From Colimorpha sp045576855 (GTDB lineage: Bacteria > Bacteroidota > Bacteroidia > Bacteroidales > P3): DNA of 64,000 nt. Where the stretch lies: positions 21,474-85,473 of the forward strand of contig JAZNHG010000021.1 in NCBI GenBank assembly GCA_045576855.1. Direction: 5' to 3'. The position numbers and the translations under genes are program-made. Shown here one piece after another: positions 26,092 to 33,576 of the stretch (positions within the stretch are counted from its first letter, which is position 1; each line of letters begins with the position of its first letter). The notes beneath the pieces are model-generated. The model was not told the DNA's origin and searched no databases. It saw only the letters and a list, made by a program, of their open reading frames with translations.

Positions 26092-26691
26092 TTATGATTT
26101 TTTAACACTCTTGCGCCTCATGTGGTTGATCAGAGCCATCAGCAAACCCAAAGCCAGGAAGCCGCCCGGGGGCAGAATCATCATCAACATGCCGTCGGCA
26201 CCTCCGATAAGCGAGTGGCCAAAGAAGCAGCCCGTGCCCAGCAGTTCACGCACGATGCCGAGCAGCGTCAGGGCCCAGGTGAAGCCAAGTCCCATAAAGA
26301 GACCGTCGAGGAACGACTGGCCCACATTGTTCTTCGAGGCAAAGGCTTCGGCACGACCGAGCACAATGCAGTTCACGACAATAAGGGAGATGAAGAGGCC
26401 GAGGCTGTCGTAGAGGCCGGGCAGGTAGGCTTTCATCACCATCTCCACCATCGTTACGAAGGTGGCGATAATGACGATAAAGGCGGGGATACGCACCTTG
26501 TCGGGGATGACACTCTTGAGCAGCGAGATGACCATATTGGACATCATCAGCACAAAGGTGGTGGCAAGACCCATACTCAGGCCGTTGATAGCCGAAGTGG
26601 TGGTAGCCAGCGTGGGGCACATGCCGAGAACGAGTACCCAAGTGGGGTTCTCTTTAATCAGTCCGTTTTTGATAATATCTGTAGTCTTCAT
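26092..26691 (-). CDS. rnfE: Electron transport complex subunit RnfE
   Basis: The 199-residue protein has six membrane segments and the RnfE/NqrD pattern: NGLIKENPTWVLVLGMCPTL at residue 9, then VLMMSNMVISLLKSVIP, and IVVNCIVLGRAEAFASKN near 104. It is an inner-membrane subunit of the Rnf complex, which couples reduced ferredoxin oxidation with NAD reduction and ion pumping. The gene is the last of the rnfBCDGE set; the usual downstream partner rnfA is not here, since the next gene is a small secreted protein. Confidence 0.93.
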   Translation of the reverse strand: MKTTDIIKNGLIKENPTWVLVLGMCPTLATTTSAINGLSMGLATTFVLMMSNMVISLLKSVIPDKVRIPAFIVIIATFVTMVEMVMKAYLPGLYDSLGLFISLIVVNCIVLGRAEAFASKNNVGQSFLDGLFMGLGFTWALTLLGIVRELLGTGCFFGHSLIGGADGMLMMILPPGGFLALGLLMALINHMRRKSVKKS

Positions 26692-26707
26692 AAAGCCGAT
26701 GTGTGTT

Positions 26708-27271
26708 TTACTCGTTTATATTGGCGAAAACAGCGGATGCCTCGTTCACGATAGCCAGGAAAGCGCGCGAGGTGATGGTGGAACCGCTGATGGCGTCTAT
26801 TTCGCCGCCGTCTTTCTTGACCTTGAGTTCCGAGCCGGAGGGGGTGCGACCCACGACGCAGCCTTTGCCGTCCTTCTGGAACCACTGGTCGGCCTTGGCA
26901 CCCAAACCGGGGGTCTCATGGGTTTCCAGTATCTGATAACCGCTGACACTGCCGTCGGCGGCGAAGCCCACCATCAGCTGCAGGTGGCCACCAAAGCCCT
27001 TGTCGTTGCCAGCCTCGATAGCGGCGCCCACCAGTTCGTCGGCGCTGTTGTAGGCCAGGTGGCACAGATGGTCGTCTATTGTGCGGTCCTCCAGTCGGTC
27101 GAAGTTGGGGATAACCATCTTGATGGCGTTCTCCACCTTGGCCTGCTGGGCTTTGGCTACGGGTTCCTTGGTGACTCCGTTGAGGGCTGCCAGGGCTGCG
27201 GCCGCCACCAGGGCGATGACCGTCAGCGACAGGAGCATATTAGGTAATGTAGATTGAGCTTTCTTTGCCAT
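26708..27271 (-). CDS. rnfG: Electron transport complex subunit RnfG
   Basis: The 187-residue protein has one N-terminal membrane helix (LSLTVIALVAAAALAALNGV) and a periplasmic FMN-binding domain. The covalent FMN site is the Thr of ISGSTITS near residue 157, and GLGAKADQWFQKD near 112 is also typical. It carries electrons across the periplasmic face of the Rnf complex. It follows rnfD after a heptamer-rich spacer. Confidence 0.93.
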   Translation of the reverse strand: MAKKAQSTLPNMLLSLTVIALVAAAALAALNGVTKEPVAKAQQAKVENAIKMVIPNFDRLEDRTIDDHLCHLAYNSADELVGAAIEAGNDKGFGGHLQLMVGFAADGSVSGYQILETHETPGLGAKADQWFQKDGKGCVVGRTPSGSELKVKKDGGEIDAISGSTITSRAFLAIVNEASAVFANINE

Positions 27272-27273
27272 AA

Positions 27274-27313
27274 TCTTTAACTTTAATCCTTAGACATTAA
27301 ACCTTAAACCTTA
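27274..27313 (-). repeat. Heptamer array between rnfD and rnfG
   Basis: Units read on the minus strand as ggtttaa, ggtttaa, tgtctaa, ggattaa and agttaaa, each with TAA. The rnfD stop codon (27311-27313) lies inside the array, and the other frames are closed within the next units. Confidence 0.9.
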
Positions 27314-28270
27314 TGCCGCAAAGCGCTTGGGTTTGCACCAGCGGTTGAGCAGGGGCGTCACGCTGTTCATGATGAGGATGGCGAAACTGACGCCCTCGGG
27401 ATAGGCACCCCAGTTGCGGATGACAATCGTCAGCAGGCCGCAGCCGAAGCCGAAGATGAGCTGTCCGCTCTTGGCCATCGGCGAGGTGACCATATCGGTC
27501 GCCATGAAGCATGCACCCAACATGATACCGCCGGTGAGGATAGTGCTCAGCGGGTCGAGGTACTGGGTGGGGTCCACCAGCCAGAGGATGCCGCCAAAGA
27601 GGAATGCCGTGCCGATAAAGGCCACGGGGATATGCCAGCTGATGATTTTGCGGCAGAGCATATAGATGGCGCCGATGAGGATGGCCAGGGCCGAAACCTC
27701 GCCGAGCGAGCCGCCCACATGGCCGAGGAAAAGGTCCCAAGCCTGCGGCATACCGGCCATGCCTTCTTCCTTCAGCACACCCAGCGGCGTGGCGCCGGTG
27801 GTGACGTCGAGCGTCATGGGGAACAGACCGCCCACCTGAGGCCAAGTGGTCATCTGCACGGGGAAGGAGATGAGCAGGAACACGCGGCCCACCAGGGCGG
27901 GGTTGAAGGGGTTCTTGCCCAGGCCGCCAAAGCTCATCTTGCCGATGCCGATAGCCACCAGGGCACCGATGACGACAATCCATAGCATCTGCGGGGTGGC
28001 CGGCACGTTGAATGCAAGCAGCAGACCGGTGACCACCGCCGAGCCATCGCTGATGGTGGAGGGCTGTTTCAGCAGGAACTTCTCTATCAGCCACTGGAAG
28101 AGGACGCAGCTGGCCACCGAAATCAGGCTGATGAGCAGTGCATTGAGTCCAAAGTAGGCAATGGCGCACAGCAGCATAGGCATCATAGCCAGGTTGACGC
28201 GCCACATGATTTTCTTGGTCGACTCGTCGCTATGCACGTGGGGCGAGCCAGATATATTCAATAGGTTCAT
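27311..28270 (-). CDS. rnfD: Electron transport complex subunit RnfD
   Basis: The 319-residue polytopic protein has eight or nine membrane segments. It begins NISGSPHVHSDESTKKIMW, the usual RnfD start, and carries the covalent FMN Thr in DVTTGATPLGV near 187 and GHVGGSLGEVSALAIL near 212. It belongs to the membrane core of the Rnf complex. The stop codon is provided by a heptamer array. Confidence 0.95.
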   Translation of the reverse strand: MNLLNISGSPHVHSDESTKKIMWRVNLAMMPMLLCAIAYFGLNALLISLISVASCVLFQWLIEKFLLKQPSTISDGSAVVTGLLLAFNVPATPQMLWIVVIGALVAIGIGKMSFGGLGKNPFNPALVGRVFLLISFPVQMTTWPQVGGLFPMTLDVTTGATPLGVLKEEGMAGMPQAWDLFLGHVGGSLGEVSALAILIGAIYMLCRKIISWHIPVAFIGTAFLFGGILWLVDPTQYLDPLSTILTGGIMLGACFMATDMVTSPMAKSGQLIFGFGCGLLTIVIRNWGAYPEGVSFAILIMNSVTPLLNRWCKPKRFAA

Positions 28271-28285
28271 ATTATATTATAATAT

Positions 28286-28306
28286 ATTCAACGTTCAACA
28301 TTCAAC
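28286..28306 (-). repeat. Heptamer array between rnfC and rnfD
   Basis: Three units (attcaac, gttcaac, attcaac) read on the minus strand as GTTGAAT with TGA in each. They start directly after the rnfC stop at 28308-28310. Confidence 0.85.
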
Positions 28307-28307
28307 A

Positions 28308-29636
28308 TTATTTCTTGGCAGCCATCATGGCGCGCACGCGGTTTTTGCCGAGGCGTATCTCGTCGGTCAGCGGCTTGTTGGCCGGGCAGCTGAAGAAGCA
28401 GCAACCGCACTCGATGCAGTCCAGTATGTTGTGCTGGCGGGCCTCCTCGGTGCGACCGTTCTTCACCAGTGCCGAGAAGAGGTAGGGCTCCAGCCCCATC
28501 GGGCAGGCGTGCATGCACTTGCCGCAGCGGATGCAGTTGGTCTCCGGCGCACGGCGGGCTTCCTTCTCCCCTATCACCAGCACGCTGGCGTTGCCCTTCA
28601 CCGTGGGCGCGTCGAGGTTCACCACGGCCTTGCCCATCATCGTGCCGCCACTCACCACCTTGCCTGTGGTGGCAGGCAGCTCGCCGATGCTGTGCTTGAT
28701 TATCTCGTTGTAGGTGGTGCCGATGCGGACGATATAGTTATGCTGGCTCGGAAGCTCCTTGCCGGTGACGGTCAGGATGTTTTCTATCAGCGGTTTGTTC
28801 TTCTGCACTGCCTCGTAGACGGCAAAGCAGGTGCCGAGGTTGGACACCACACAGCCCACGTCGATAGGCAGCTTGCCGCTGGGCACCCGACGGCCCGTGA
28901 CGGCATTGATGAGCTGCTTCTCGGCTCCCTGGGGATACTTCACCTTCAGCGGCTCGACCACGATGCCTTCGAAGCTGCGGGCCATCTCCTGCATGCGGGC
29001 GATAGCCAGGGGCTTGTTGTTCTCGATGCCGATATAGGCGTTGGGCACACCCAGTGCTTTGCGCAGGATGCTCACGCCGATGCACACCTCTTCGGCATGC
29101 TCCATCATCACGCGGTAGTCGCTCGTGAGGTAGGGCTCACACTCGGCAGCATTGACAATCAGGTATTCGGCCTTCTTGCCTTCGGGGATATTGTATTTGA
29201 TATGAGCCGGGAAGGTGGCGCCGCCCAGTCCGACGATGCCCATTTCCTTCAGCTTGTCCACTATCTGTTTGGGCTCCAGCGAGCACTCGCGCTTGATGTC
29301 GGGGGTGCGGTCTATGGTCTCCATCCATTCGTCGCCCTCCACATTGATGTACACGGCCGGACGGCTGAGGCCGAAGGCGTCCTTGCAGGAGTCCACCTTG
29401 GCCACGGTGCCGCTCACGGGCGAGTGCACGTTGGCGCACATGAAAGCCTGGGCTTCGCCTATGAGCTGGCCCACCTTCACCCGGTCGCCCTTCTGCACCA
29501 CGGGGGTGGCCGGGGCGCCCAGGTGCTGGTTCATCAGTACCACCATCTGCTTGCCCACGGGCATCACCTCGATGGCGGCATCGTTCGATATCTTGTTTTC
29601 TTCGGGGTGGACACCACCCATCTTGAAAGTCTTCAT
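28308..29636 (-). CDS. rnfC: Electron transport complex subunit RnfC
   Basis: The 442-residue peripheral subunit has an N-terminal barrel-hybrid region (VMPVGKQMVVLMNQHLGAPA), the NADH/FMN region GIVGLGGATFPAHIKYN near 135, and two 4Fe-4S motifs near 365-410 (CIRCGKCMHACP and CIECGCCFFSCP). It is the NAD-reactive subunit. No long C-terminal repeat extension is present, as in other anaerobes. It lies 42 bp after rnfB. Confidence 0.95.
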   Translation of the reverse strand: MKTFKMGGVHPEENKISNDAAIEVMPVGKQMVVLMNQHLGAPATPVVQKGDRVKVGQLIGEAQAFMCANVHSPVSGTVAKVDSCKDAFGLSRPAVYINVEGDEWMETIDRTPDIKRECSLEPKQIVDKLKEMGIVGLGGATFPAHIKYNIPEGKKAEYLIVNAAECEPYLTSDYRVMMEHAEEVCIGVSILRKALGVPNAYIGIENNKPLAIARMQEMARSFEGIVVEPLKVKYPQGAEKQLINAVTGRRVPSGKLPIDVGCVVSNLGTCFAVYEAVQKNKPLIENILTVTGKELPSQHNYIVRIGTTYNEIIKHSIGELPATTGKVVSGGTMMGKAVVNLDAPTVKGNASVLVIGEKEARRAPETNCIRCGKCMHACPMGLEPYLFSALVKNGRTEEARQHNILDCIECGCCFFSCPANKPLTDEIRLGKNRVRAMMAAKK

Positions 29637-29678
29637 CTTTTCAAATTGATGTTGAGTATTGAAAATTGAAATCTGAGG

Positions 29679-30593
29679 TTATCCTTTGACCGGTTCAGCG
29701 ACGGGCACTTCCACCTTTTCGGGGGCGGGAGCCGGAGCGGCAGCCTCGGGTTTGGGAGCGGGTTTCACCGCCGGGGCCGGAAATCCCACATCGTGGATGG
29801 CCTTGGTGGGGCACTCCACGACGCACTTGCGGCAGGCGATGCACTTGGTGTAGTCTATGTACGACAGGTTGTCCGCAACCGTGATGGCGCCCACGGGGCA
29901 CACCTTCTCGCACTTGCCGCAGCCGATGCAGGCGTTGGCGCAGCTCTTCATGGCCACGGCGCCCTTCTCCTTGTTCACACAGTTCACATACACGCGGCGC
30001 TCTTTCTTGCCCTTGTTGCGCAGCTCTATCACGCGGCGCGGGCATGCCTTGGCGCAGGCGCCGCAGGCGGTGCACTTGTCGGCGTCCACCACCGGCGTGC
30101 CGGTAGCGGGGTCCATGTGGATGGCGTCGAACTGGCAGGCGGCCACACAGTCGCCACAACCCAGGCAGCCGAAGGGGCAGCCGCTCTCGCCGGTATATAC
30201 CGTGTGCTGGAAGGCGCAGCTCTGCAGACCGTCGTAGTTCGAACGGCGCTTGTCGCCACAGTTGGCCGGATGGCAGCGCACCACGGCCACCTGGGGCTCG
30301 CCCTGCACAACGGCGCAACCCAGCAATTCGGCCACGCGAGCCGCCACCGCGTCGCCACCGGGGGCGCAACGCAGTCCTTCCATGTTTCCTTGGCTCACAC
30401 AGGCTTCGGCAAAGGCGCGGCAACCAGCCTTGCCACAGCCGCCGCAGTTGGCGCCGGGCAGCACCTCGGCCACCTCGTCGATCAGGGGGTCTTCCACCAC
30501 CTTGAACTTCTGAGCCACAATGTAGAGCACCACGGCAAAGAGGATGCCCAACGCACCCAACACTATTACCGCAATCAGAATGTCATGAGTCAT
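29679..30593 (-). CDS. rnfB: Electron transport complex subunit RnfB
   Basis: The 304-residue ferredoxin-type subunit has an N-terminal membrane helix (DILIAVIVLGALGILFAVVL), the four-Cys motif GANCGGCGKAGCRAFAEAC near 48, then further 4Fe-4S clusters (CLGCGDCVAACQ, CTACGACAKACP, CIGCGKCEKVCP, CIACRKCVVECP). The C-terminal 40 residues are an Ala/Pro/Lys-rich tail. It accepts electrons from soluble ferredoxin. It is the first gene of the operon, with a promoter box at 30652. Confidence 0.95.
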   Translation of the reverse strand: MTHDILIAVIVLGALGILFAVVLYIVAQKFKVVEDPLIDEVAEVLPGANCGGCGKAGCRAFAEACVSQGNMEGLRCAPGGDAVAARVAELLGCAVVQGEPQVAVVRCHPANCGDKRRSNYDGLQSCAFQHTVYTGESGCPFGCLGCGDCVAACQFDAIHMDPATGTPVVDADKCTACGACAKACPRRVIELRNKGKKERRVYVNCVNKEKGAVAMKSCANACIGCGKCEKVCPVGAITVADNLSYIDYTKCIACRKCVVECPTKAIHDVGFPAPAVKPAPKPEAAAPAPAPEKVEVPVAEPVKG

Positions 30594-30651
30594 ATATTTG
30601 TTATTGTTTTAGGATTACCGAACTATTGTTATTTTTACATAAAATCGTTTG

Positions 30652-30659
30652 CAAAAGTA
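30652..30659 (-). promoter_or_regulatory. TAnnTTTG promoter box for the rnf operon
   Basis: The plus strand reads caaaagta, giving TACTTTTG on the minus strand, 59 nt before the rnfB start, in an AT-rich leader. Confidence 0.65.
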
Positions 30660-30992
30660 CGCATTTTATTTTATATAGAAAAATATTTTTTTCAACACCG
30701 TGTTTTCAACCGCCCCCGTTTTTTCCCAACCAAGCGCCGCCGAGACGTGTCGCCGGAGCCACAATCACCCCATAATCAGCGCGTCGCACCGCAGGCCAAC
30801 CGGCTTCCGGCAGACAGTCGGAGGCGGAAATCTTTCCACACACCGGCGCCGCCGGCCACCGCGCGCAGCGGCACACGACCCGCCTTTGGCCGCGCCCGAA
30901 GCCGACAATGTTGGCGTCCGCCCCACCCCCCGACATCCCGCCAAGGCGGCACACGGCAGAAATCCGTGGCACGACAGATGCATTTAACACTA

Positions 30993-31242
30993 TTTAACTT
31001 GCAAAATCCAACTGCACGCTGAGGGGAGTTGAGTTGGCAGTTGGCAGTTGACAGTGGGCAGTTGGCAGTTGATGGTGGACAATGGACAGTGGATAGTGGG
31101 TAGTTGCCTGGAATTCATCATTGTTCATTCATCATTCATCATTAATTCTCCCTCCGACCTAACAAGGGTCATCCTACCACCAACCTACCATCAACCTACC
31201 ACCATCCTACCACCATCCTACCATTTTAACATTTCGGAAGCC
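30993..31242. repeat. 250-bp dispersed intergenic element, copy 2
   Basis: It matches 14821-15069 in order and content: cttgcaaaatccaactgca, heptamer arrays, acaagggtcatcctaccacc, and ctaccaccatc units ending cattttaacatttcgg. The heptamer parts differ in unit number and sequence, while the flanking blocks are close to identical. Confidence 0.85.
31034..31106. repeat. Heptamer array (TTGGCAG type)
   Basis: Ten units run from ttggcag through ttgacag and tgggcag to tggatag and tgggtag. It occupies the same position in the 250-bp element as the array at 14863. Confidence 0.9.
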
Positions 31243-31255
31243 AGGTTGGGAGCAG

Positions 31256-31283
31256 TGTTCAGTGGTCAGTGTTCAGTGGTCAG
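31256..31283. repeat. Heptamer array (TGTTCAG/TGGTCAG)
   Basis: Two alternating pairs of tgttcag and tggtcag lead directly into the 42-bp repeats. Confidence 0.85.
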
Positions 31284-31284
31284 T

Positions 31285-31494
31285 GGGAGCGCAGGCGTCA
31301 CGCCTGCATGGTGGGCAGCGGGCTGTGGGAGCGCAGGCGTCACGCCTGCATGGTGGGCAGCGGGCTGTGGGAGCGCAGGCATCCCGCCTGCATGGTGGGC
31401 AGCGGGCTGTGGGAGCGCAGGCGTCACGCCTGCATGGTGGGCAATGGGCTGTGGGAGCGCAGGCGTCACGCCTGCATGGTGGGCAGTGGGCAGT
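31285..31494. repeat. Five 42-bp tandem units with a palindrome
   Basis: Units start at 31285, 31327, 31369, 31411 and 31453. Each holds the hairpin gcaggcgtcacgcctgc (7-bp stem, 3-nt loop; the third unit has gcaggcatcccgcctgc), then atggtgggcagcgggctgt. The 42-bp length keeps all frames open. Confidence 0.92.
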
Positions 31495-31509
31495 ACCCGG
31501 AAGTGGGAG

Positions 31510-31905
31510 TCCACTCTCCGTTCTCATTCCGCAGGCGGGCCGCCTGCGTACCAAGACTGCCCGCTCTCCGTTCTCATCCCGCAGGCGGGCCGCCTGCGTA
31601 CCAAAACTGCCCGTTTTCCGTTCTCATCCCGCAGGCGCGCCGCCTGCGTACCAAGGCTGCCCACTCTCCGTTCTCATCCCGCAGGCGGGCCGCCTGCGTA
31701 CCAAGGCTGCCCGTTTTCCGCTTTCATTCCGCAGGCGAGCCGCCTGCGTACCAAGGCTGCCCGTTCTCCGCTTTCATTCCGCAGGCGAGCCGCCTGCGTA
31801 CCAAGGCTGCCCGTTCTCCGTTCCCATTCCGCAGGCAGGCCGCCTGCGTACCAAGACTGCCCGTTCTCCGTTCTCATTCCGCAGGCGGGCCGCCTGCGTA
31901 CCAGG
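31510..31905. repeat. Eight 50-bp tandem units with a palindrome
   Basis: Palindromes of the form gcaggcgggccgcctgc start at 31531 and every 50 bp to 31881. Variation falls mostly at the centre (ggc, cgc, agc), leaving the stem intact, except one unit with gcaggcaggcc. The stem resembles the 42-bp units, so both arrays may share an origin. Confidence 0.92.
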
Positions 31906-31920
31906 GAGCGGCAGCCCGTT

Positions 31921-32044
31921 CTCCACTCTCCACTCTCCACTCTCCACTCTCCGCTCTCCGCTCTCCGCTCTCCACTCTCCACTCTCCACTCTCCGCTCTC
32001 CACTCTCCGCTCTCCGTTCTCCACTCTCCACTCTCCGCTCTCCA
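31921..32044. repeat. Heptamer array (CTCCACT/CTCCGCT)
   Basis: About seventeen 7-bp units alternate between ctccact and ctccgct with one ctccgtt. This is the longest heptamer array in the window and, unlike most, has no stop triplets on either strand apart from rare variants. Confidence 0.9.
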
Positions 32045-32202
32045 GAAGGCGGCAGCGCGGGTACCACGGCCTGCCATACCGCATGCAAGCAACTATCATT
32101 CAACCACTCACACACGACAAAAAACGGCCGTCGGAGTGGCCGTCCCACCCCTGTTTTTCAACCATGCAAGAAATATTTTTTTGCCAATTCAGATTTTATT
32201 TG

Positions 32203-32210
32203 TAATTTTG
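32203..32210 (+). promoter_or_regulatory. TAnnTTTG promoter box for the stress-protein operon
   Basis: TAATTTTG lies 48 nt before the start codon at 32259, in an AT-rich stretch that contrasts with the repeats upstream. Confidence 0.7.
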
Positions 32211-32258
32211 CACCGCGATAGTAAATAGATTAACAGCGCAACTAAAAAACCCAGAATC

Positions 32259-33080
32259 ATGAACAGAGTAGTAGTTGGTTTCGACTTTTCGTCGGGTTCG
32301 GCCTACGCCGTCGACCTGGCAATCGACATTGCAAACCGTTGGCAGAGCGACATACGGCTGGTGTATGTGAAGGAGAAGAAGGAGGACGAAGAGCCGATAC
32401 GCGCCGAGATAGAGCGCCGCAACGCGGGTGTGGCCCATCTGCTGAAGGGCATCAAGCTGGAATATGTGCTCCGCGCCGGCAACCCGGCCGACGAGCTGAC
32501 CAAGCAGGCCCGCGAGGACAACGCCGCCCTGCTCATCGTGGGCACCCACGGCATGAGCGGCATGAAGAAGAGCCTGCTGGGGCGCAACAGCTACCGCACC
32601 ATAGAACAGAGTCCCGTGCCCGTGCTCATCGTGCGCGAAGACTTCAACTTCAACAAGCAGCTGGAGAACATCGTGGTCCCCATCGACAGCAGCGACGACA
32701 CGCGCCAGAAGGCGGGCCACGCCGCCCTCTTCGCCAAGACCTTCGGCGCCACCATCCATCTGCTGGGCCTCTACACCTCGAGCATGACCGACGTGCGCCG
32801 CATCGTGCAGAACTATGTGGGCATGGTGGAGCGCGTGCTGGAGAAGTCGGACATCAAATTCATCACCAAATACATGGAGGTGGACAAGAACGTGACCACC
32901 ACCACCCTGGAGTATGCCAGCGCTGTGAACGCCGACCTGATAACCATCATGACGGAGCAGGAGTCGTCCCTCACGAGCCTCTTCCTCGGCACCTACGCGC
33001 AGCAGATGATCAACGAAAGCAACATACCGGTCCTCACCGTGCGTCCCTCGCGCGTGCTGGCCGATACAGCCCAATACTAA
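32259..33080 (+). CDS. Universal stress protein with two Usp domains
   Basis: The 273-residue protein has two UspA modules. The first (residues 1-125) starts VVVGFDFSSGSAYAVDLAID and ends with the nucleotide-binding pattern IVGTHGMSGMKKSLLGRNSY. The second (from about 140, NIVVPIDSSDDTRQK) has a degenerate binding region (ESSLTSLFLGTYAQQMI). It is cytoplasmic and probably binds ATP or a nucleotide during stress. It heads a three-gene operon with gaps of 15 and 16 bp. Confidence 0.9.
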   Translation: MNRVVVGFDFSSGSAYAVDLAIDIANRWQSDIRLVYVKEKKEDEEPIRAEIERRNAGVAHLLKGIKLEYVLRAGNPADELTKQAREDNAALLIVGTHGMSGMKKSLLGRNSYRTIEQSPVPVLIVREDFNFNKQLENIVVPIDSSDDTRQKAGHAALFAKTFGATIHLLGLYTSSMTDVRRIVQNYVGMVERVLEKSDIKFITKYMEVDKNVTTTTLEYASAVNADLITIMTEQESSLTSLFLGTYAQQMINESNIPVLTVRPSRVLADTAQY

Positions 33081-33095
33081 ACACCATCGTCGAAG

Positions 33096-33560
33096 ATGAA
33101 CAAATCCGGTTGGAAGTATCTGTGCATCGGGCTGATTGCCAGCCTGTCCCTATCCCTGGTCAACCACGCCTCGGCCCAGACCGGCCGGGTGAACATCACG
33201 GGCGACGTGGAGGTCGGCCGCATGGTGGAGCGGCACGTGGAGCTGAACAGCCGCATGAAGACCATCCCCGGCTACCGCGTGCAGATAGCCTCCTTCAGCG
33301 GCGCCAACTCGAAGACCAGCGCCTTCAACCTGCGCGACCGCTTCATGCTCGACTATCCGGCCATGCAAGCCTACATCGTATTCGACGAACCCAACTTCAA
33401 GGTCAAGGTGGGTGATTTCCGCACCCGCCTCGAAGCCTACGCCTTCCTCCAACAAATCAAAGACTCCTACAAGGGCTATCTGATTAAAGACAACATCAAC
33501 CCAGAGCCTCCGAAGCAAGACCTGTTCGCCCCCGACGACGAGCAGAGCGGCGACGAGTGA
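33096..33560 (+). CDS. Secreted SPOR domain protein
   Basis: The 154-residue protein has a signal peptide (KYLCIGLIASLSLSLVNHAS) and a C-terminal SPOR-like domain: YRVQIASFSGANSKTSAFNL near 65 and VKVGDFRTRLEAYAFLQQIK near 105. SPOR domains bind denuded peptidoglycan, so it probably sits at the cell wall. The end is acidic (DDEQSGDE). It lies between a stress protein and a large secreted protein in one operon. Confidence 0.85.
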   Translation: MNKSGWKYLCIGLIASLSLSLVNHASAQTGRVNITGDVEVGRMVERHVELNSRMKTIPGYRVQIASFSGANSKTSAFNLRDRFMLDYPAMQAYIVFDEPNFKVKVGDFRTRLEAYAFLQQIKDSYKGYLIKDNINPEPPKQDLFAPDDEQSGDE

Positions 33561-33576
33561 GCCAACACCTTGTATT

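Larger units (their letters stand above)
30594..32258. other. 1.66-kb gene-free region made of repeats
   Basis: The region contains the rnf promoter, a GC-rich 300-bp stretch (30700-30990) with no feature I recognise, the second copy of the 250-bp element, five 42-bp palindromic units, eight 50-bp palindromic units, about seventeen CTCTCCA-type heptamers, and the promoter for the stress-protein operon. Long open frames exist on both strands only because the repeats lack stops. Confidence 0.8.

Noticed and set aside
31285..31905. CRISPR array
   Set aside because: The units are contiguous 42- and 50-bp repeats with nearly identical content and no unique spacers; no cas genes are present.
31048..32228. 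Long open frames of 319 and 385 codons on the plus strand and shorter ones on the minus strand
   Set aside because: They are read-through of 42-bp, 50-bp and 7-bp repeats in several frames at once, with no family pattern.
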